Shown: positions 12,971 to 27,800 of the stretch, in pieces
Layout: every line of letters starts with the position of its first letter
Position numbering within the stretch: the first letter of the stretch is position 1
Assembly: GCA_008508345.1 (NCBI GenBank)
Contig: QNGE01000930.1
Span: forward strand, 126,455 to 190,454
DNA length: 64,000 nucleotides
Source: Paragonimus westermani
Lineage: Eukaryota; Platyhelminthes; Trematoda; Plagiorchiida; Troglotrematidae
Reading direction: 5' to 3'
The notes under the pieces: model-generated
What the model was told of the DNA's origin: nothing
Databases searched by the model: none
Seen by the model: the letters and a program-made list of their open reading frames with translations, nothing else
Translations under genes and position numbers: made by a program

Positions 12971-15529
12971 AGTTCGACAGCTTTCTGTCTGTCTAAGTTC
13001 GTCTGATTGCAATCACAGTCTGTCATTCACTCCTTCAAGACGACACCCACGTATCCGAATGGATTAGGTCACAAATGGCTCTTCCATTAACTGTCGTAAT
13101 GAGTGTTTTAAAAACGATGGTTTACAGAAGAACCGACAAAGAAAAAAACAATATGTTCCGCGGAATATAAGAATCTGACAACGCCTAAAGACGAACTTCT
13201 GAGGTGGATTATCAGCTTGAGTTAACCGGATAGCGCGATTCCTATCCGTTATCCTGCTTAATGATATAAAGTGCTAGGCTGAAGTCACACTCACGCGAAA
13301 CACCACCTTGACGGCATCCACTGTCTGACAGACGAAGTGAAATCTGATCTGCGTAAAACCTCAATATCCGTGTTAATAATTAGCCCGTTTGAACCTTTTC
13401 GAATAATCTCAAATGAAGAGATGCTCATAATTAACTGTGAACTGATGAGCAATACAAACATGAAGTGGGAGTGTATGAAGTTGTGTATCATTGTGCTATG
13501 GTAGCGCATGCGGAATCTTTGAACATCTCGATTTTACATGGATACAGTCTATACAGTAGGTTGGAAAGTTCTCGGTTAACCAAAAAGTGTACAATATTCG
13601 CTTGTCATTTTGCGAAAGAGAGGGCCCTCACTCGCCGAACAACGTTAGCTACGAGGACTCAAATGAAACCAACAAACTTGAGTGCTGTGCAACTTTTTAA
13701 AACTCACCACTAGTCGCCGGATAAAGCACCGTTTTGTTCAAGTGGGCAGTTGCATACAATGCAAAACATCGTTCAGCTTGTTGAACACTAGTCACAGTTT
13801 CAGTATTCTGACATACTTTCTGACTGACCCATGCTAGAGAAAGCAACATATATTTCTCTGTTTTTTTAAAATAATTGATCGGCAGTACCTAGGAAAACTG
13901 GAACGCGAGTCAACTGCCCGCTCTTTTGCGAATCTTTTGGTAATTCACTTAACATCATCATATCATCGCCTCTTGATGTTTGACTGCTTATTTGTGAACG
14001 CTGCTCAAGCAGTTCGATCGTTTTGGTAGGTGATACCAGCTACCAAGTTAGTTCTGTTCGATATTCCAATGATCCAGAATTCTCGGATGAATTAAAGTGA
14101 CCTAACTAACTGTACGTAACAAGCCACGATTTGATTACCCACCTGAATGATCACTCCTTGACCACTGTGAACAATGCAAATGACTGCTGCTATTAACCTT
14201 GAGAACCTTAGTTGCAGGGCATCACAACGCAAGTGGTCTGAATATGATAGTCCACCTGTGGGTGATAAGCAACAGTTCAAAACCTCCAATAACACACTGG
14301 TAGACACCATTTGTCAGAGTTAGCCAACGTTCCCAATAAATTATTGCAAGTGGTACCATGTCACTTGTGGGTTTTCCAATTCTAACCTAGCTTGGCCTGG
14401 ATGTAGAATGTTTTCTAACCCTTGGTTATTAAGCTGGCCGTTAATCGTCATCCTTGACCAGTGATGACCCAACAGTCCCAGTTATTGCTAACGCCCTTGA
14501 ACTTAACATTCGGTCCGACACACACAACCCGTAATGTGGTCTGTTCTAACGTCCAATCAACCGTGACCAACAGTAAGCAGGGTCACGATGGGATTGCCAA
14601 TTTCCACTGTTTTCATACAAGTGTGCTCACAGTGCAGTAACACAGACAAACGCAGTGTATCAGCATACTCTCGTTTGGTGTAAATCAGTTCAACAAATAG
14701 TACTGACTGACAGTAGTGAGAACCTCATAAGCACGAGTGCCATGAACTAATGACGATGTGACATGACCATTAAACGATAAGCGCTGGTCGCCGGTGATAA
14801 GAGTATTCTGAGGTATGAGAAATAAACCTCCAGTTTGACAGAAGAACCCTGAAAAACTTGTAGCATCGTCCAATTCCAGTTTAGTAATGTCTCATACACG
14901 ACACTTCATACGAAGGGAAGTTGGTCAATTCAGGAGTAATTAAACATGCAGCAGGAAATCCATTTGTCAACGGGAAAACCGAATGTGTTTCTATAGGAAG
15001 GAAGTGGCAGCGGGCTCTTTAACAAAAGGTTTTTTATCGAGCTAGGTACAGTATAAACATGCGTAAACTGCTTTTCGATATAAAAAGAAACGTAACAACT
15101 GTTTTAAAAGTGCAGATAGCTTTACGTAACAGTGGATAGGCACCTGTGATATTCTAGTTTCTCAGTGATGTTTTGCACAACTGGAATGGTGTTGTCTGCC
15201 ATCTACTTCAAACCACCAATCCGACTAATTCCACCTACATAACTGGTACCTGTATGTATAGCTGTATTGTACTTTACCAAATGATGATATTCCCCACCCA
15301 CCTCCAGTCGTGAATAAGCAGAAAACATTTTTAGACTGCTGAAAAGTTTCCTCTGATGTGCAATAGAGAGATTTATAAACTGAACACCACTTACAACTGA
15401 TCACAGCGCCCGCATTCACATAGAATTTCCAGCCAACCGCCTTCGAAAAGATGTACAAGGCTCGAGGTTCGCTTACAAGTGAACACGACTGAACTCTTAC
15501 GTATGCTGGTTTAGCCTTGCCTGGCCTGC

Positions 15530-15600
15530 AGTCAGTAGTGCAGTGATCGTTACGGTTGTCTGGTGAAACAGCGACCGGATTGCTAATTTCAGTAGCAGCA
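15530..15600 (+). repeat. Possible degenerate SINE head (family 1)
   Basis: The stretch TAGTGCAGTGATCGTTACGG followed by GCGACCGGATTGCTAATTTC resembles the head at 11580-11645 but with a decayed B box. It is weak by-eye evidence. Confidence 0.25.
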
Positions 15601-17772
15601 AGCAGACGTATTACTTACAGGCTCTAACAGGAGAGAAACTTGATTCTAATGCCTCCCCTCCAAGAAGGTTGCGTAACAAATGTCTGGGAGTGTGATGACC
15701 ACAAGGAACTGTGAAAAGCGCTCAGATGGTGTCCCTCATTTGCCAGCAACTGAAATGCCACTCGACGAGTTTAATGAGTCATGTGATTTTAAGTAAGGCA
15801 GAGGCCCAAGACTTGGATTCGTTGATTGGGGGTTACAGAACATCTATTGTGTTCTCCCGAGGCTGCATGTGATTGTTCAGTGGTGCCTAATGTAAGGTAA
15901 GAAAGTTGCCTCATGGAGACGTGGACATAGTAAAATTCCAGCAAAAGCTTTATACCCTTTCCGAACTAAAATGCGCCTGATGGCTGTCAGAGTATGGATT
16001 AGTATATCGTCGGGTCAAAAGTATGGTTCGCCCAGTATCAACTGACTCAACTTTAGTAAACTTTTGTTGTTCCTTCCCAACTAAACCTCTATTCATAATT
16101 TGTGGCTGCATCCACATTAACCTTTTCATGCATTTCTCCCCAAGTGCCCTCCGCGATCACTGAGTAGGCCTGTTCATTAGCACCTGGCATAATCTTCAGT
16201 AATGAGTAGTACATGACCAAATTTTTAACTTGTTCGAACTCAGCTTGTCTCATGTTTGTCATCTGTCTTGACGTAGAATTTCCGTCAAGCGTTTGTCGTC
16301 TTGACTTTTATTTATTAATCGCTTTTTTGGGACTTCGGAAGTAGTACTTTATGATATTTTAGAATATTCCTGCGGACAGAGAGCCAGCGGACAGTGAGAA
16401 TAATGAACGACAACACAGTGATACTGACCCAACGACACATACAGCAAAAATATGGATCTGGCAGGGTCTCAGAATTTCGGTCTATACGCTGCATCCTTGT
16501 CGCGCGTAATAAACGCTCTCCAGACTTGAATCCGACGTTGTACGACAGAGTGATCGAGGAGTGGACAAAAAAGCGCACAAGCAACTCCCCGTCTGGATGA
16601 ACAGAACAACCAGGTGCTACTGATACTGGTGCTAAAAGAAGAATGTCTTTCACTCCAAACCTGTTGGCAGCTAAGCTCCAAGGGTTATACTGGAATCACC
16701 TGAAATGCACGGTCTACTGTTTGTGCTGATACGAACCTCTAATAAAAGAAATGCTACGACAGAATTCATAGGTACTTTTTGTAGCCATGGTGGTTAGTTT
16801 CTTGTGACCCATCACCCCCTTGAATTCTGACATCAACTCCATTAAGAAGAACGCCCAAAATAACCTAGCTATCCTAAGGGCCCACGGTAAAGTGAGAAGA
16901 ATGCGTTAGTTCTTCTGACAGACTTGAGGAATAGTGTAGCGTTTCTTGTCTTCTAAAAAGATCGAGCTTATGAAGCTGCGTGCACAAATGTCAAAGTCAC
17001 TTTAAGTGTAGGGTGAACTGTTTCAACGACGTCATTTTGAAAATGTTGTCAAATTTACGTCAAGGTACGCGATGAATTCTAGCCCTAATTATCTCACTTA
17101 ACACCATCGTACCAACAGCCGACGTGAAATGTGACCATCAACGGAAGAGCTGAGATGATGAAAGTCGAAGAAGTAATATGCGAAACTCTCTCCAGTAGTT
17201 CTATCCGCAGAATCGTCCAAAACCAGTATTCGGATGTTTATTTCTAACTCCTGGGCATCTTAGTTACCCGTATGCCCGATTTCCGTCTCATGTTCTGTTC
17301 GACTGTGAGAGGAATATTACTTAACCACTCCTAAAATAGCTTTAATCGATCTAGTTCGATGAGGACAAATCCGACTTCTGAACAGAGCTTTTCCGCCAAC
17401 ATTTTCCTTATGGATGGTTGCTGAATCTTAGATAATTTGGATGGTATATTTTTGAATGCATAAATTTGTAAGAGTATATCGCACCGGTTTATGAGGTCGA
17501 TGGACATTTTTAGAAGAGATACGCAGCCCAGATGTCAACTGCTTATTATTGGTGATATGTAACAACTCACATTTTGTTCGTATGGACAAATACAATCCTC
17601 CTGGGTAATCACTTTGGTGTACCGGTCTAAAAATGAACATCGTCAAATGATATAATCTAGAATTGTTCAGGGTTTTGCAACCACCGGTAGCCCATGAAAA
17701 TTTTTTCAAAAATATACGAAATAGACTTATCATGTAAGCATGTACAAAAATGTCTCAGCATTACAAACTTAC

Positions 17773-18869
17773 TAGAAATTTCCATGCAGGTTTCAGGCTG
17801 AATGCGAACCAGACAATGAACCAAGCACACAATGCGACAATTCCTGAAAGCGATGCAGCCAACATCAGCGCATGTTTGGTCAGTCGATACACTTGGAGGT
17901 AATCCCAAATTAATGGAAGTTTAAAAGTGAGCACACATAAGCTGCCAATCAGTCCAACAATGTGTGGTGCATAGATATACAGACAGCATCGACAGGCAGG
18001 ATGCAGTAATTCCGCACCCAATGTATACCTTCTCTTCTTTAGGAAACTAACTCCATGACAAGGGTTCAGCAGTTTCCCGCTGCCGTTCGGTCCGGAATGA
18101 ATTGAATCCGACTGAGTGTACACTATTCCGGGGCCATTTGGATGAGGCCCGTTTACTCTGGTATCGTTTGAGTCCGCTATCTGGCCATATGGGTCTCCTT
18201 CACCGTTGGATCCTGGAAATCCGTTAGCGTGACTGGGGGACCCAATCAGATAGTGGCGATAGGTGGACAAATTCTCGCTGAATTGTCGATAACCATATTC
18301 GAACACAGTTAAAAAGAGAAACAGGAATAAAAGTGTTCCAGTCGTAGACAAAACCAAAGGTGCAATACAACTAAGAACATTGAGATTTGCTTTTGCTTTG
18401 GTAGTGAGTTTAGAGTCAGCATACAGTTGCAAGCTGGAGTCTAAGCCCTTATTCTGGGTGTGTTGGGCAGAGATGCACACGAGACGAAGTTGAGCCCAGC
18501 CAGAAAGCGAGTGGCTGTTCAGACCAAATTTAACAAGAACGCTAGCCGCACAATAATCGATGAGTGCATGTATTCCGGTTAAGAATAGAAGCACTGAGAA
18601 GATGAACGAGAACGCACGGTTGGTATACCAAAATACGCTGGGATAGCGGAAACTCAGCAACATTAACACCAAAGCAAGGTTGAAGAATTCGGGCGACACT
18701 GCCCTCAGGTTATCCCAAGTAGATGGATTGGTCAGCTCTTCACTGGCAGGACTGGAAGCTTTGTTAGAAGCTGTATTGTCAACTGTGGTGAGTGGCTCAC
18801 TGTTTCGCAAGTTCGAATCCATTGAATGTGGTCCAAAGAAGATATCCAAGTCCGAATGCCAGATCCAAC
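17773..18869 (-). CDS. tinc: Tincar-like protein, coding exon 2 (residues 236-601)
   Basis: A strong acceptor (CTTTATTTTTTCAG, AG at 18871-18870) opens the exon and a GTAAGT donor (GT at 17772-17771) closes it in phase 0. The first two bases complete the Gly codon split from exon 1, followed by WIWHSDLD. Predicted membrane segments are at about residues 297-310, 320-341, 399-425, 538-558 and 568-592, bringing the protein to eight. The order agrees with Tincar: the SPEF.NLAL and RYPSVFWYTN stretch, a variable polar loop (about 426-530), then a Cys-rich patch (PACRCCLY) before segment 7, and a WFAF..KPAWKF ending after segment 8. The open frame extends upstream past the acceptor to about 18978 and shortly beyond the donor; both extensions are read as intron. 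Confidence 0.9.
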
Positions 18870-18879
18870 CTGAAAAAAT

Positions 18880-21800
18880 AAAGATTTGCAAAGCAATGAA
18901 TACCGTATCGGTGAGCGATATAAACTTTGAAACAATGAATCTTTTATAACACGGCCTAATCATCCGATCACCGAACAAATCAGTAGGTTTCCGTGTTGCA
19001 AGAAAATAAGTCCACTTTTGCAGTCATGAAGTGTAATCAGGTTTTAACGAAGTAATGAGTCTGTCCAACGCATGTGGAATGTGCCATGAAAAACTTTTCG
19101 ATATCTCACGGTAGACGAGGAGAGGAAATTCTGACGTGAATGATTCAAGATAGCTTTTGTGCAGAAATGAGCGCAGACTACGAAGAAAATCAATCGACTG
19201 CGTATGAGAGAACTGAATCCCACCGGGATAAAAATAACAGATGTGGATTTCAAACTAAAAATAAGTTTGGAAACGAACTGATGAGTTATCTTAACGTTTG
19301 TTGAGGGGTTAGATACAGCTGTATGTATGAGACTAGATACGGAATCACTTTCGTAAACTTGATGGGGAAAAACTCATACTTGGTTGAGAAATTCACTGAC
19401 AGTTCAACTGCTCCTACCCCTTCAAGGGTTCATCGTAGTACAGATGTTCAAACTTTGGAATGAACTATGACTCACTCTTAATGAAAGAAATCATAATTTG
19501 ACTCGTGGCTTATGCTGCATGTACGACGTGTAATTAGCCAGTTAACACAGTTCGAATATACAGGGTTCTGACCAAAGTGTTAACAATTTCGTTGGTATTT
19601 GTCTTTTTACTGAGGTAAATGATAAGACTATTATTTTCGCAATTGAGCTAGTAAGTACAACATCAGAAGGCAGCCTGTAAGTGGCTGAAATTTAATTTCA
19701 AAAAACCTTTCCAACCTCGATTGAATGGATGTACAGGAGTAAATGATGACCTTCATGAGTGGTTCAGAAATCCAGTGGGCCTAAATGTTTCCCGAATTAA
19801 GAATAACTTTATCCGTCCTCAGTGGAAAATAACTGAAGTGCAAGAAAAATATCTTTACACAATATTCACGTTGAGTTTGGATTCACATTATTGGGCGCAT
19901 GTGACGAAAGAATACCTAGTAAAGACGTTTATCAGCCACTTCCGGCTGCGTACATTTATGAAGCAGGAGTTCTGGGTCGCCTATCGAGCTGCACTCACTG
20001 AAAAATGAGCTTAATCAGCACAGTGGCTTGTGTGGTACTGCCATCATTTATGTAAGATCATGATGTGAAATATTCTGTATGATATTCTGTTATTGAGAAA
20101 GCCAGGCACACTCACAGATTTGAATAAGAAAAAAATTATGTGGGTAGTCTATTTGAAAGTCTAAGGCTTGCACACGATTGTTTTTGTACACATGGACCGA
20201 GTAGTTTTTTGCCCTATCCTCCAACTCATCCTGCTGTTTTGTTCATTCCCCCCTCCCATTATATACATATATATATATATAAACATATAGCCGGCCAATG
20301 TTACTTGGTACTGGAGAGGTGATAAGAACTGCTAGCATCTACCAGTGTTAGTCTTCTCATCGTTGTGCTCATATTTACAAAGAGAAACAAATGTTTTAGT
20401 GGACGTAGTAACAATGCTTGTACAAGAAGGACAACAGACCTAAGCGTTTTGCTGTAGCAGAAAAATTCCCTCAGAACAACCCTCGCCTATAAGACTGGTA
20501 ACGGTTTACTTCCATTCCCAACCCGGATTGAAACTGTTCACGGTCCTGACGTTCTGCTCACTGGATAGACTGACAGATTGCACTGAATGGTTAAGCTACG
20601 TTTTCCAAACAACGTTTAAAGTCCAAAACGCACTGGTAATTTTTGTATTCGCCCTAACAAAAACAACGCAGTCTTTTTCATGTTTCTTTTAGTCAGCCTT
20701 TAATCAAGTTTCCACTAACGTTACAAACTGCTCAAAGCAATAACTTCACTTACAGAAGCAGACACAACATTACGTGAGAGAAACCTTCGTACCATCCCCC
20801 GTGTGAACCTACGGCCCGTCTAATAATCTTTTCCAGAATTTTTCACAAATCATACTTATGTGTATGGATCAAAGCCTGGTTTCTGTAGGGAGATAAAATT
20901 ACAATATGTACATTATTAGACGTGTTATTTCCTGATGGCTGAAAAAAATAAGTCAGTGGGACGAATCAAAACTGACGTCTTAGTTATCTAACCAACTTAA
21001 CCCAGAGTGGAACCTAGAGGTCTGCAAGAAAATATGGCTTCTGTTGTGTTCGAGAACCTTTGTGCATCGATTATTGAATATCGGCTCAAGCTTCTTGAAT
21101 AATATATAGCAGCTCCAGTAACGGCTTATAAGTTGATCTACTTCCGTAGATTTCGATAAAGTTCTGCCCCATACTCTGCACGAAAAGTCACAGAACCACT
21201 GTTTTACCGTGAAGCATCTTTTTTTTATCATTTTTAAAATAGTTTGTGGAGAACCGTTTTGTTGAAACTTGTAGTGCTTAGTGGGTAATGGGTTCAAGAA
21301 CAACAGGAAATGCCATGAAGAGTTGAGTGCATAAGATTACACACACTACTACCCTTCTTAGAAAGTCAACAGCCATCAAACGTTAGAACTGAGAGCACCC
21401 CCAACGCATCAGCTAATCACCCCAAGTAGACCACGACCATACAGTATTGGTTCCTTCTGCATCTCATGCCACTAGTATATCCTGTCGTCAGCTCCACAAA
21501 AACGGAGTTTCTTCGCATTCTTGAAAAATATCTTCTGTTCTTCTATCACCCTACCTAAGGTAATCGCTGAAGATTGAAACAACCATTTGACAGCAAAATC
21601 TCTCTTGAATGTTAGCTAACCAGAAATGTCAAATTCTTCAAGATTCTATTGACGGTCGTTTTCTGACAACTGATGTCCAGTGAATTCTTGATGTTGGCTT
21701 CACACACTACGTCGCACTAGTCTCCAGCGAATCTCAGCAGGACAAACTCTTCTCTGATCGCAACAGTTCTTTGTATCGCACACGCCCAAGAGAGTAGGAC

Positions 21801-24800
21801 ATGAGTACATTGTTTTGGTTTGGATCGCATGCCTGTTCTTGTGATAGTTGGGGAGATGAGTTACATCTTGGCGGGCACCGAACTACCTCACCTGTTACCC
21901 TCGGTTAGCTCTGTTTTCTTGTCTGCTTGTTACACTGCCAGATTAAATCCTTCCTACTCAAAGTCACTTACGCCTGATAAATAAACCGCAGCCAGACATC
22001 ACCCAGCACACAGATGAATGACAGAGTTTCTGCAGAGAAAAAAATAAAGCTTAATTCGTCAACAATGAAGATCACATCTAATATTTAAGCTCTATATACC
22101 ACTTTGGATCCAGATGTCTCTATAATAAAGAAACCGGAAAATGCTAATCCACCGAGCCCGTTCAGCTTTTTTTAACACCCTTGAAACTAAGTAGGATTCA
22201 TAATTAAACTTACGTGCACAGAATGGCATGCTATTTGTAAGAACAAACGAGGTTATTGGAAAAATCTTGTCTCTTTAACCACAAAGCGGGAGGTAGGAAC
22301 AAGGGATCATTTATCTCCAACCCTAAGATTATTCACATCTCACCTCCAGTTGCGAGGACACGGTGACAGCAACCTCCATGTTGTTAGGTGCACTGCTCAT
22401 CATGTATTTGTGGGACGTTTCCCACCAATATTCTCCTGCATGAATCACTGGGTACAAATGGTGACCCACAAATAATTATTAATAACTGTCTCAGAGGTCA
22501 AAATACGCCAGCCTCCATTCTAATGTGATTAATTTCCGGCGTCTACTTTAGAATGGCACTACTAAAGTGGACTGAACGTAATTGGTTAACTTTCGGGGGT
22601 TGAGAGAGCTATATTATTGACCAAATTGTGATATTCAGCCTTTTGCATTTTGTAATTTTAAGGTTAAAATTGTATTACTGTCTTTCAAACATGTTCTGCT
22701 TGAATTTTTTCGATTGAATAGCACAAAAAGAACAAAATATCTTCCTCGGATCAACCTAGGGATGAACTATCGGCATGGATTTTTAACAGTTTCGCCACGT
22801 GCCAACTACGTGGTAAAACAGTGTTAGTTACAGATGGGTGCAGTATGTTGTTTTTGAGATAGTGAATATGTTCTAAATGGCACGCCCGTTCAGTTGTTAC
22901 CAACATGTAGACACACATTCGTATAAGGGAAACGTCTCCACAGCAAGTAGGTGTGTGAGATTATGACTGTTATACTTTAATGTCAATAGTGAACCTAAGT
23001 GTCACTTCCGCTTAACCCGACTGACCGAAAGATGCCAGCTGTCTGCAACGAAATGGCTGCCGCACATCTTCACACGTCCTCGTGGGATGAAGCCAGGCCA
23101 AATCGATACACACGTGCACGAATGCGTCGGTCGTCTTAGAGGTGATTTATTTGAACACGCGTGTAGCGGTCTGATTGGTGGTCAACGTTCCAAGGTTGGT
23201 CCATCAGCTTTAAGACTCAATGGTCTAGGTGGATCAATACCGTGCAGTTAATGTTGGCGCGTTTGTAATGAACTGTTAAACTTTACAGACAGTCTACTGT
23301 CAGACAACTCATGTGTTTTACGTCTGCGCACAGACGCAGACCTTTTAAATACATCCAAATCAGACGGCCGTCAAATGGTGTAGGGTGTCTGCAGACTGAA
23401 CATGATTAAACCCATTTGTTCAGGCTGAGTAAGCCAATTGTAAAAAGGGATTTTCCGTAGTGAGTGCCAGGGAGCGAACCTCGAGTAATCTTAAGTTGTC
23501 CATGGAGCATGCACAAGTTTATCTGAAGTAATTCAGTACAGTGATCAGCTGCCTTGGAAGCGCACGCAACACGATCTTGAGGGTCTCTTTTAAAATCAAA
23601 TTCTCACAACGCAGCTTACTAGCACAGTGTTGGCCTGCGACCACATAAGTCAGTTTAATCACGCTCAACCTGTTTGATGGATTCAACTTGACTGAAAGTT
23701 TTTAATCAAAAGATTATTGATTGGATTCAGGTGGATTTCGTCCCGATCCTGGTCGGTCGGCTAGATAGTTCAGTGCTGATTCCACCATACCTAATGTAAG
23801 TTCAATGGATTACTGGTTGACACAAACCATAAGTGTTAACTCCGGTTAATACACAAATCCATACTGTTGTTGAATTCTGGGAAGAATTAAGATGCAGTAG
23901 AACGCCTCGATCGAGTTGGGTCAATCGATATGCTTACCTAAGTATGAAATCTCCACTCATCTACGATTAAAATTTAACTTGTAACAGTAGTGATCCTCCT
24001 GGATGGTATTGACATTATTTGCTGTTAATTCTGACCACACCGACCAAAAGACTACCAAAGTAATTTACACCGGTGAAGAGAGTTATGTATGTGAGGGCTT
24101 CACAAACACAGAAGTGCCTGCAATAAACTAGTCGGCGTTGTACTGCTGATTAAAGCAAACCCACCTCTATGAATCACGACAATCAGTCGCCCTCAAGAGT
24201 AAGCGCTGTACTGATAAAACAGTTGTGAAGGTCAACGTGGTCACATCGGCTCTGATAAACTGTCTACCATAAAGTGGAGGTGCTGTCAAAAAAACATTCT
24301 GTAGTATTGCGTTCAGAGCTGATGACGAGGTTAGTTTCATATTGATTCATTGAGAGGAATAACCACTCGTGAATGGTTTGCCATTTTTATGCTCAACCTA
24401 GTGGTTTTCTGTAGTATTCAAAACTTATTGACAACCAAACGTCATTGTAATGGTTGTATGCAGACACTAGTATCAACATGGAACTAAGATAGACACCTGA
24501 CTTTTGCCAATTAACACAACACTGATTCTTGTCTAGCATGGTTTTAATAGCAGTGTGAGGTCGGAATATATTGAATGTGATGTGTTTGGGTTGAAGAAGC
24601 TTGCAAAGCATCTGTTTGAGAAAGTCAGAACACCTGCTTCTTTGCAGTTCACTTTTCAATGCCAGACTGGATTTAGATGTGTATGAAATGTACAGCATCT
24701 GAAAGCGGACATACGAGAGATCAGTTGGTGCGTGCGGAATAAGTACATTTACTCAAATCCCTACTTACTCATAGATATATTCTGTTATATATGGTCTAAT

Positions 24801-27800
24801 TTAATTTTGTAAATGCTGATGACTAATTAAATTGACCACTTCAGATGAATTTGGAACCACCTCTGGTTGCCGAACATTTGTGTATATTTCTTCGCACTGA
24901 TTAGCTAGCACGGTGAAAGTATCTTTCCAAACCCGGCCATTTCCATCTGTTTTGTTATCGGACATCTCGGGGTAATCTGAACCGTCCAATTTAAGCATTT
25001 TCTCCCTGCCATGTATACGAATCGATGACAAGGCTTTTAATGTGGTGGATATGATTATATTTCATGTCTTTTTAGGTCACGTGAAACGGTATGCGGTGCT
25101 TATCGACCGATAGAGGACCTTAACAATCGATGTGCACGCAAGATCAGAAAATACTGCAAGTCGTTCTTTCTCACCGTTGAACCGTGTAGCAATCATCATC
25201 AATTATCCTCTACAGCAAGACCCTGCGATGCACTAACAATTTGTTTTGTCAACATATTCACATGAAGAAATAGCTTGCTTGCACTTCGATCGCACATCGT
25301 TCGGCACTCACACTGCATTCAAGTCATTTAATCAAGGTGACAGGAACCGTTCAGTGAATCAGGAGTAAGCGCCCATTAACGTAAGAGAAAACTAATCTCA
25401 TCGCACTGTCATCATTTCCTAATGGTATCCTGCTGTCCGAAAACAAAACTGAGACCTTAAATAACGCCACGTTGTCACGCCTAAGTAGTGGACAGTGCAC
25501 TAATACTGTAACTGGGTTTATCCTCAACTCGGTAACCGAAAAGGTTTTCAGTCACTGAACCTTCAATACAAAGTACTTAAATTCCACGAGAATGGCGCGT
25601 CAATATAGAAAGTGGTTACCGATTTTGACGCTGGTAAGATGCCGATAAGAGCCATTATGAAACAGAAGTAAGACATCGCATCCCACTCAGAGCACAGAGA
25701 CATTTGGCTCATCCATAATCACTTTCGCAAGATTAGAACTGAAACATTTGGCTGGTTCAACACAGAACAGCAAGCAAATCATAAGTCCAACAACGACTCT
25801 GTGTGAACAAAACTACCAAGTGCGTAATTTCTTCGGTCTTTGGACTCCGAAAACCTATTTCATTTTCTCTCCTGAATACTACAAGTTAAGGCAGTAGATT
25901 GGGCAAATTGGTTTAAATGTGCCGCTCTTAATGCAGGCTAGGGGTTCAAAACTGAATACATTTTTAACCACTACAGGAAAGGCCTGTTTTACAGAACCTC
26001 ACAAACGAAGCTTTGCCATTGAAGACGATCCACCTAAGGACCCTAGAAACGTTCGAGATTATTATGACAGTGATATTAGTGTGCGGATATATTTTGCAGA
26101 AACGAAAGTCTTAATTTTTTGGAAAGAGCAGAAACTCGAAAAAACTCAACGAAATCAGTCTTATTTAGAGTGGCGCTTTCCACCAAACAGATCGGTGAAG
26201 TTAGCTGTTAAAAACTAGGTTCAATAACGGGACCCAAACTTTTGATAAAATATTGACGGAAAACGTATTTCTCCCTCTGGAAGTCTTCACAACTCTTCCA
26301 CATGCTTATTTTGACACCAGAAAACAATTATTTTGCTTCCTAACAAGTGTGTTAAGCTCCGACATTTGACTGTATGTACCGCGCAACAAATTAAGCTAAA
26401 TGACAAGAAACGATTTTTGAAACATGCCGAAAAGATGAAAAATGACGTTTCCAAAATCTAAGTTACCTTTCAACTGTTAGATGACAACCCTTCCCAACAT
26501 CATCTGACATGCTAGTCTTGCAGATGTTGTATATTGGATTGAACTACCCTGGAAAACCGCTTCTCAGCGGACTACCACTAACTGATTAAAAACGTGTAGA
26601 ATCTGCCATGAGAGGACTTTAGTTTTTTACCATGGAGAGAGAGAGTTACTACAGCTTTGTCTGGAATGTTGTTTAGAATTCGTTGCTGATATTGAAGCCA
26701 TCTAGCGCATGCTAGCATATATCAATGCTAGCAAAACAGCAGAGTGGTGAACTTCAGAGGATTAGCAGGAAAATCGATGCAGATAACAAAATTACTTGAT
26801 ATTTCTCAATTTCAAGAAGCGAATTGTTCAATGTGAGACATTCGTGAGTTGTCCCTGGCGGCTTTGTGTATGGGCTGTTTCCGATTAACAGCTGAAGCGA
26901 GGAATTTTGGTGTGTTGTTGCAACGTCTGTTGTGGAGATCAGCATATCAATAATTAATCACACCTCCCCTTACGTGAGTGGATCCAAAGTAGTGCATTGA
27001 ATGAAAATGAAATCTTGGTGAACTGTTTACACTTATATTCCTTGACTTTTTATGGCAATAACTTCAATTCTCGTTTTTAAGTTGGCATCTGTAAACAGAT
27101 ACTAAGACACAAACGTTTCAATAAAAGCTCACAATATTGAGCGGAGCACGTGAAATGGAAAAAATTGAGGCAAGAAAATAAAAAAATACAAATTTTTGAA
27201 GAAGAGAGAATGAGCAGCACCCTGAGTAGAGCAAGTGTTGAAATACAAGTATCAATCTCGATGGATTATCTGTGTTATTGAGTTAATAAAATATGTCACA
27301 CACATGTTCTTCTGGACACATATAGCCTAGACTTTAGTTCACACGAAAGACTCAAGTGGTTCATTAAATTTAAAGTTTAATTGATATGGTACGACTTTTC
27401 AAGTTCATGGTTTGGTGCAGCCGACAAACAGAATAACCTTCTGTTTCATGTTATACGATTGTGAATTGCAACCTGGTCTGGTATGTAATTTATGTGTTCT
27501 GACAGAATTAAACATTAAAAAGAGTACATGATTGCTTTTTTATTATTGTTTTAGAAAGAAAAGGCGCTAGTAACAGATCTGTCACCCTAGTAACTCTAAC
27601 AGATACAAAATAGATGATTTCTAACAGTAAATCAAGGAGCAGTTATGCTATTCATCATTTTGAAGAAAAGGTGTATAAAATGTTTATTCCATTTGACCTA
27701 AATAAATCCAAGTTTTTATCACTGGTTGGTTTGGTTTCCTTTCTGGAAATGTTTTTTATTCAATGGGGTCAGGCAATGATAACTCATGGAACCTAAACGG

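Larger units (their letters stand above)
8653..17772 (-). other. Intron 2 of the Tincar-like gene (about 9.1 kb, phase 0)
   Basis: Starts GTAAGT and ends CAAAG. It holds tRNA-like repeat pieces near 11.6, 12.65 and 12.8 kb and possibly 15.5 kb. Elsewhere I see AT-rich non-coding sequence with short chance frames on both strands and nothing with a recognisable domain. Confidence 0.7.

Noticed and set aside
18680..18949. Plus-strand frame of 89 codons over exon 2.
   Set aside because: It is the antisense shadow of the Tincar-like coding exon and its upstream intron.
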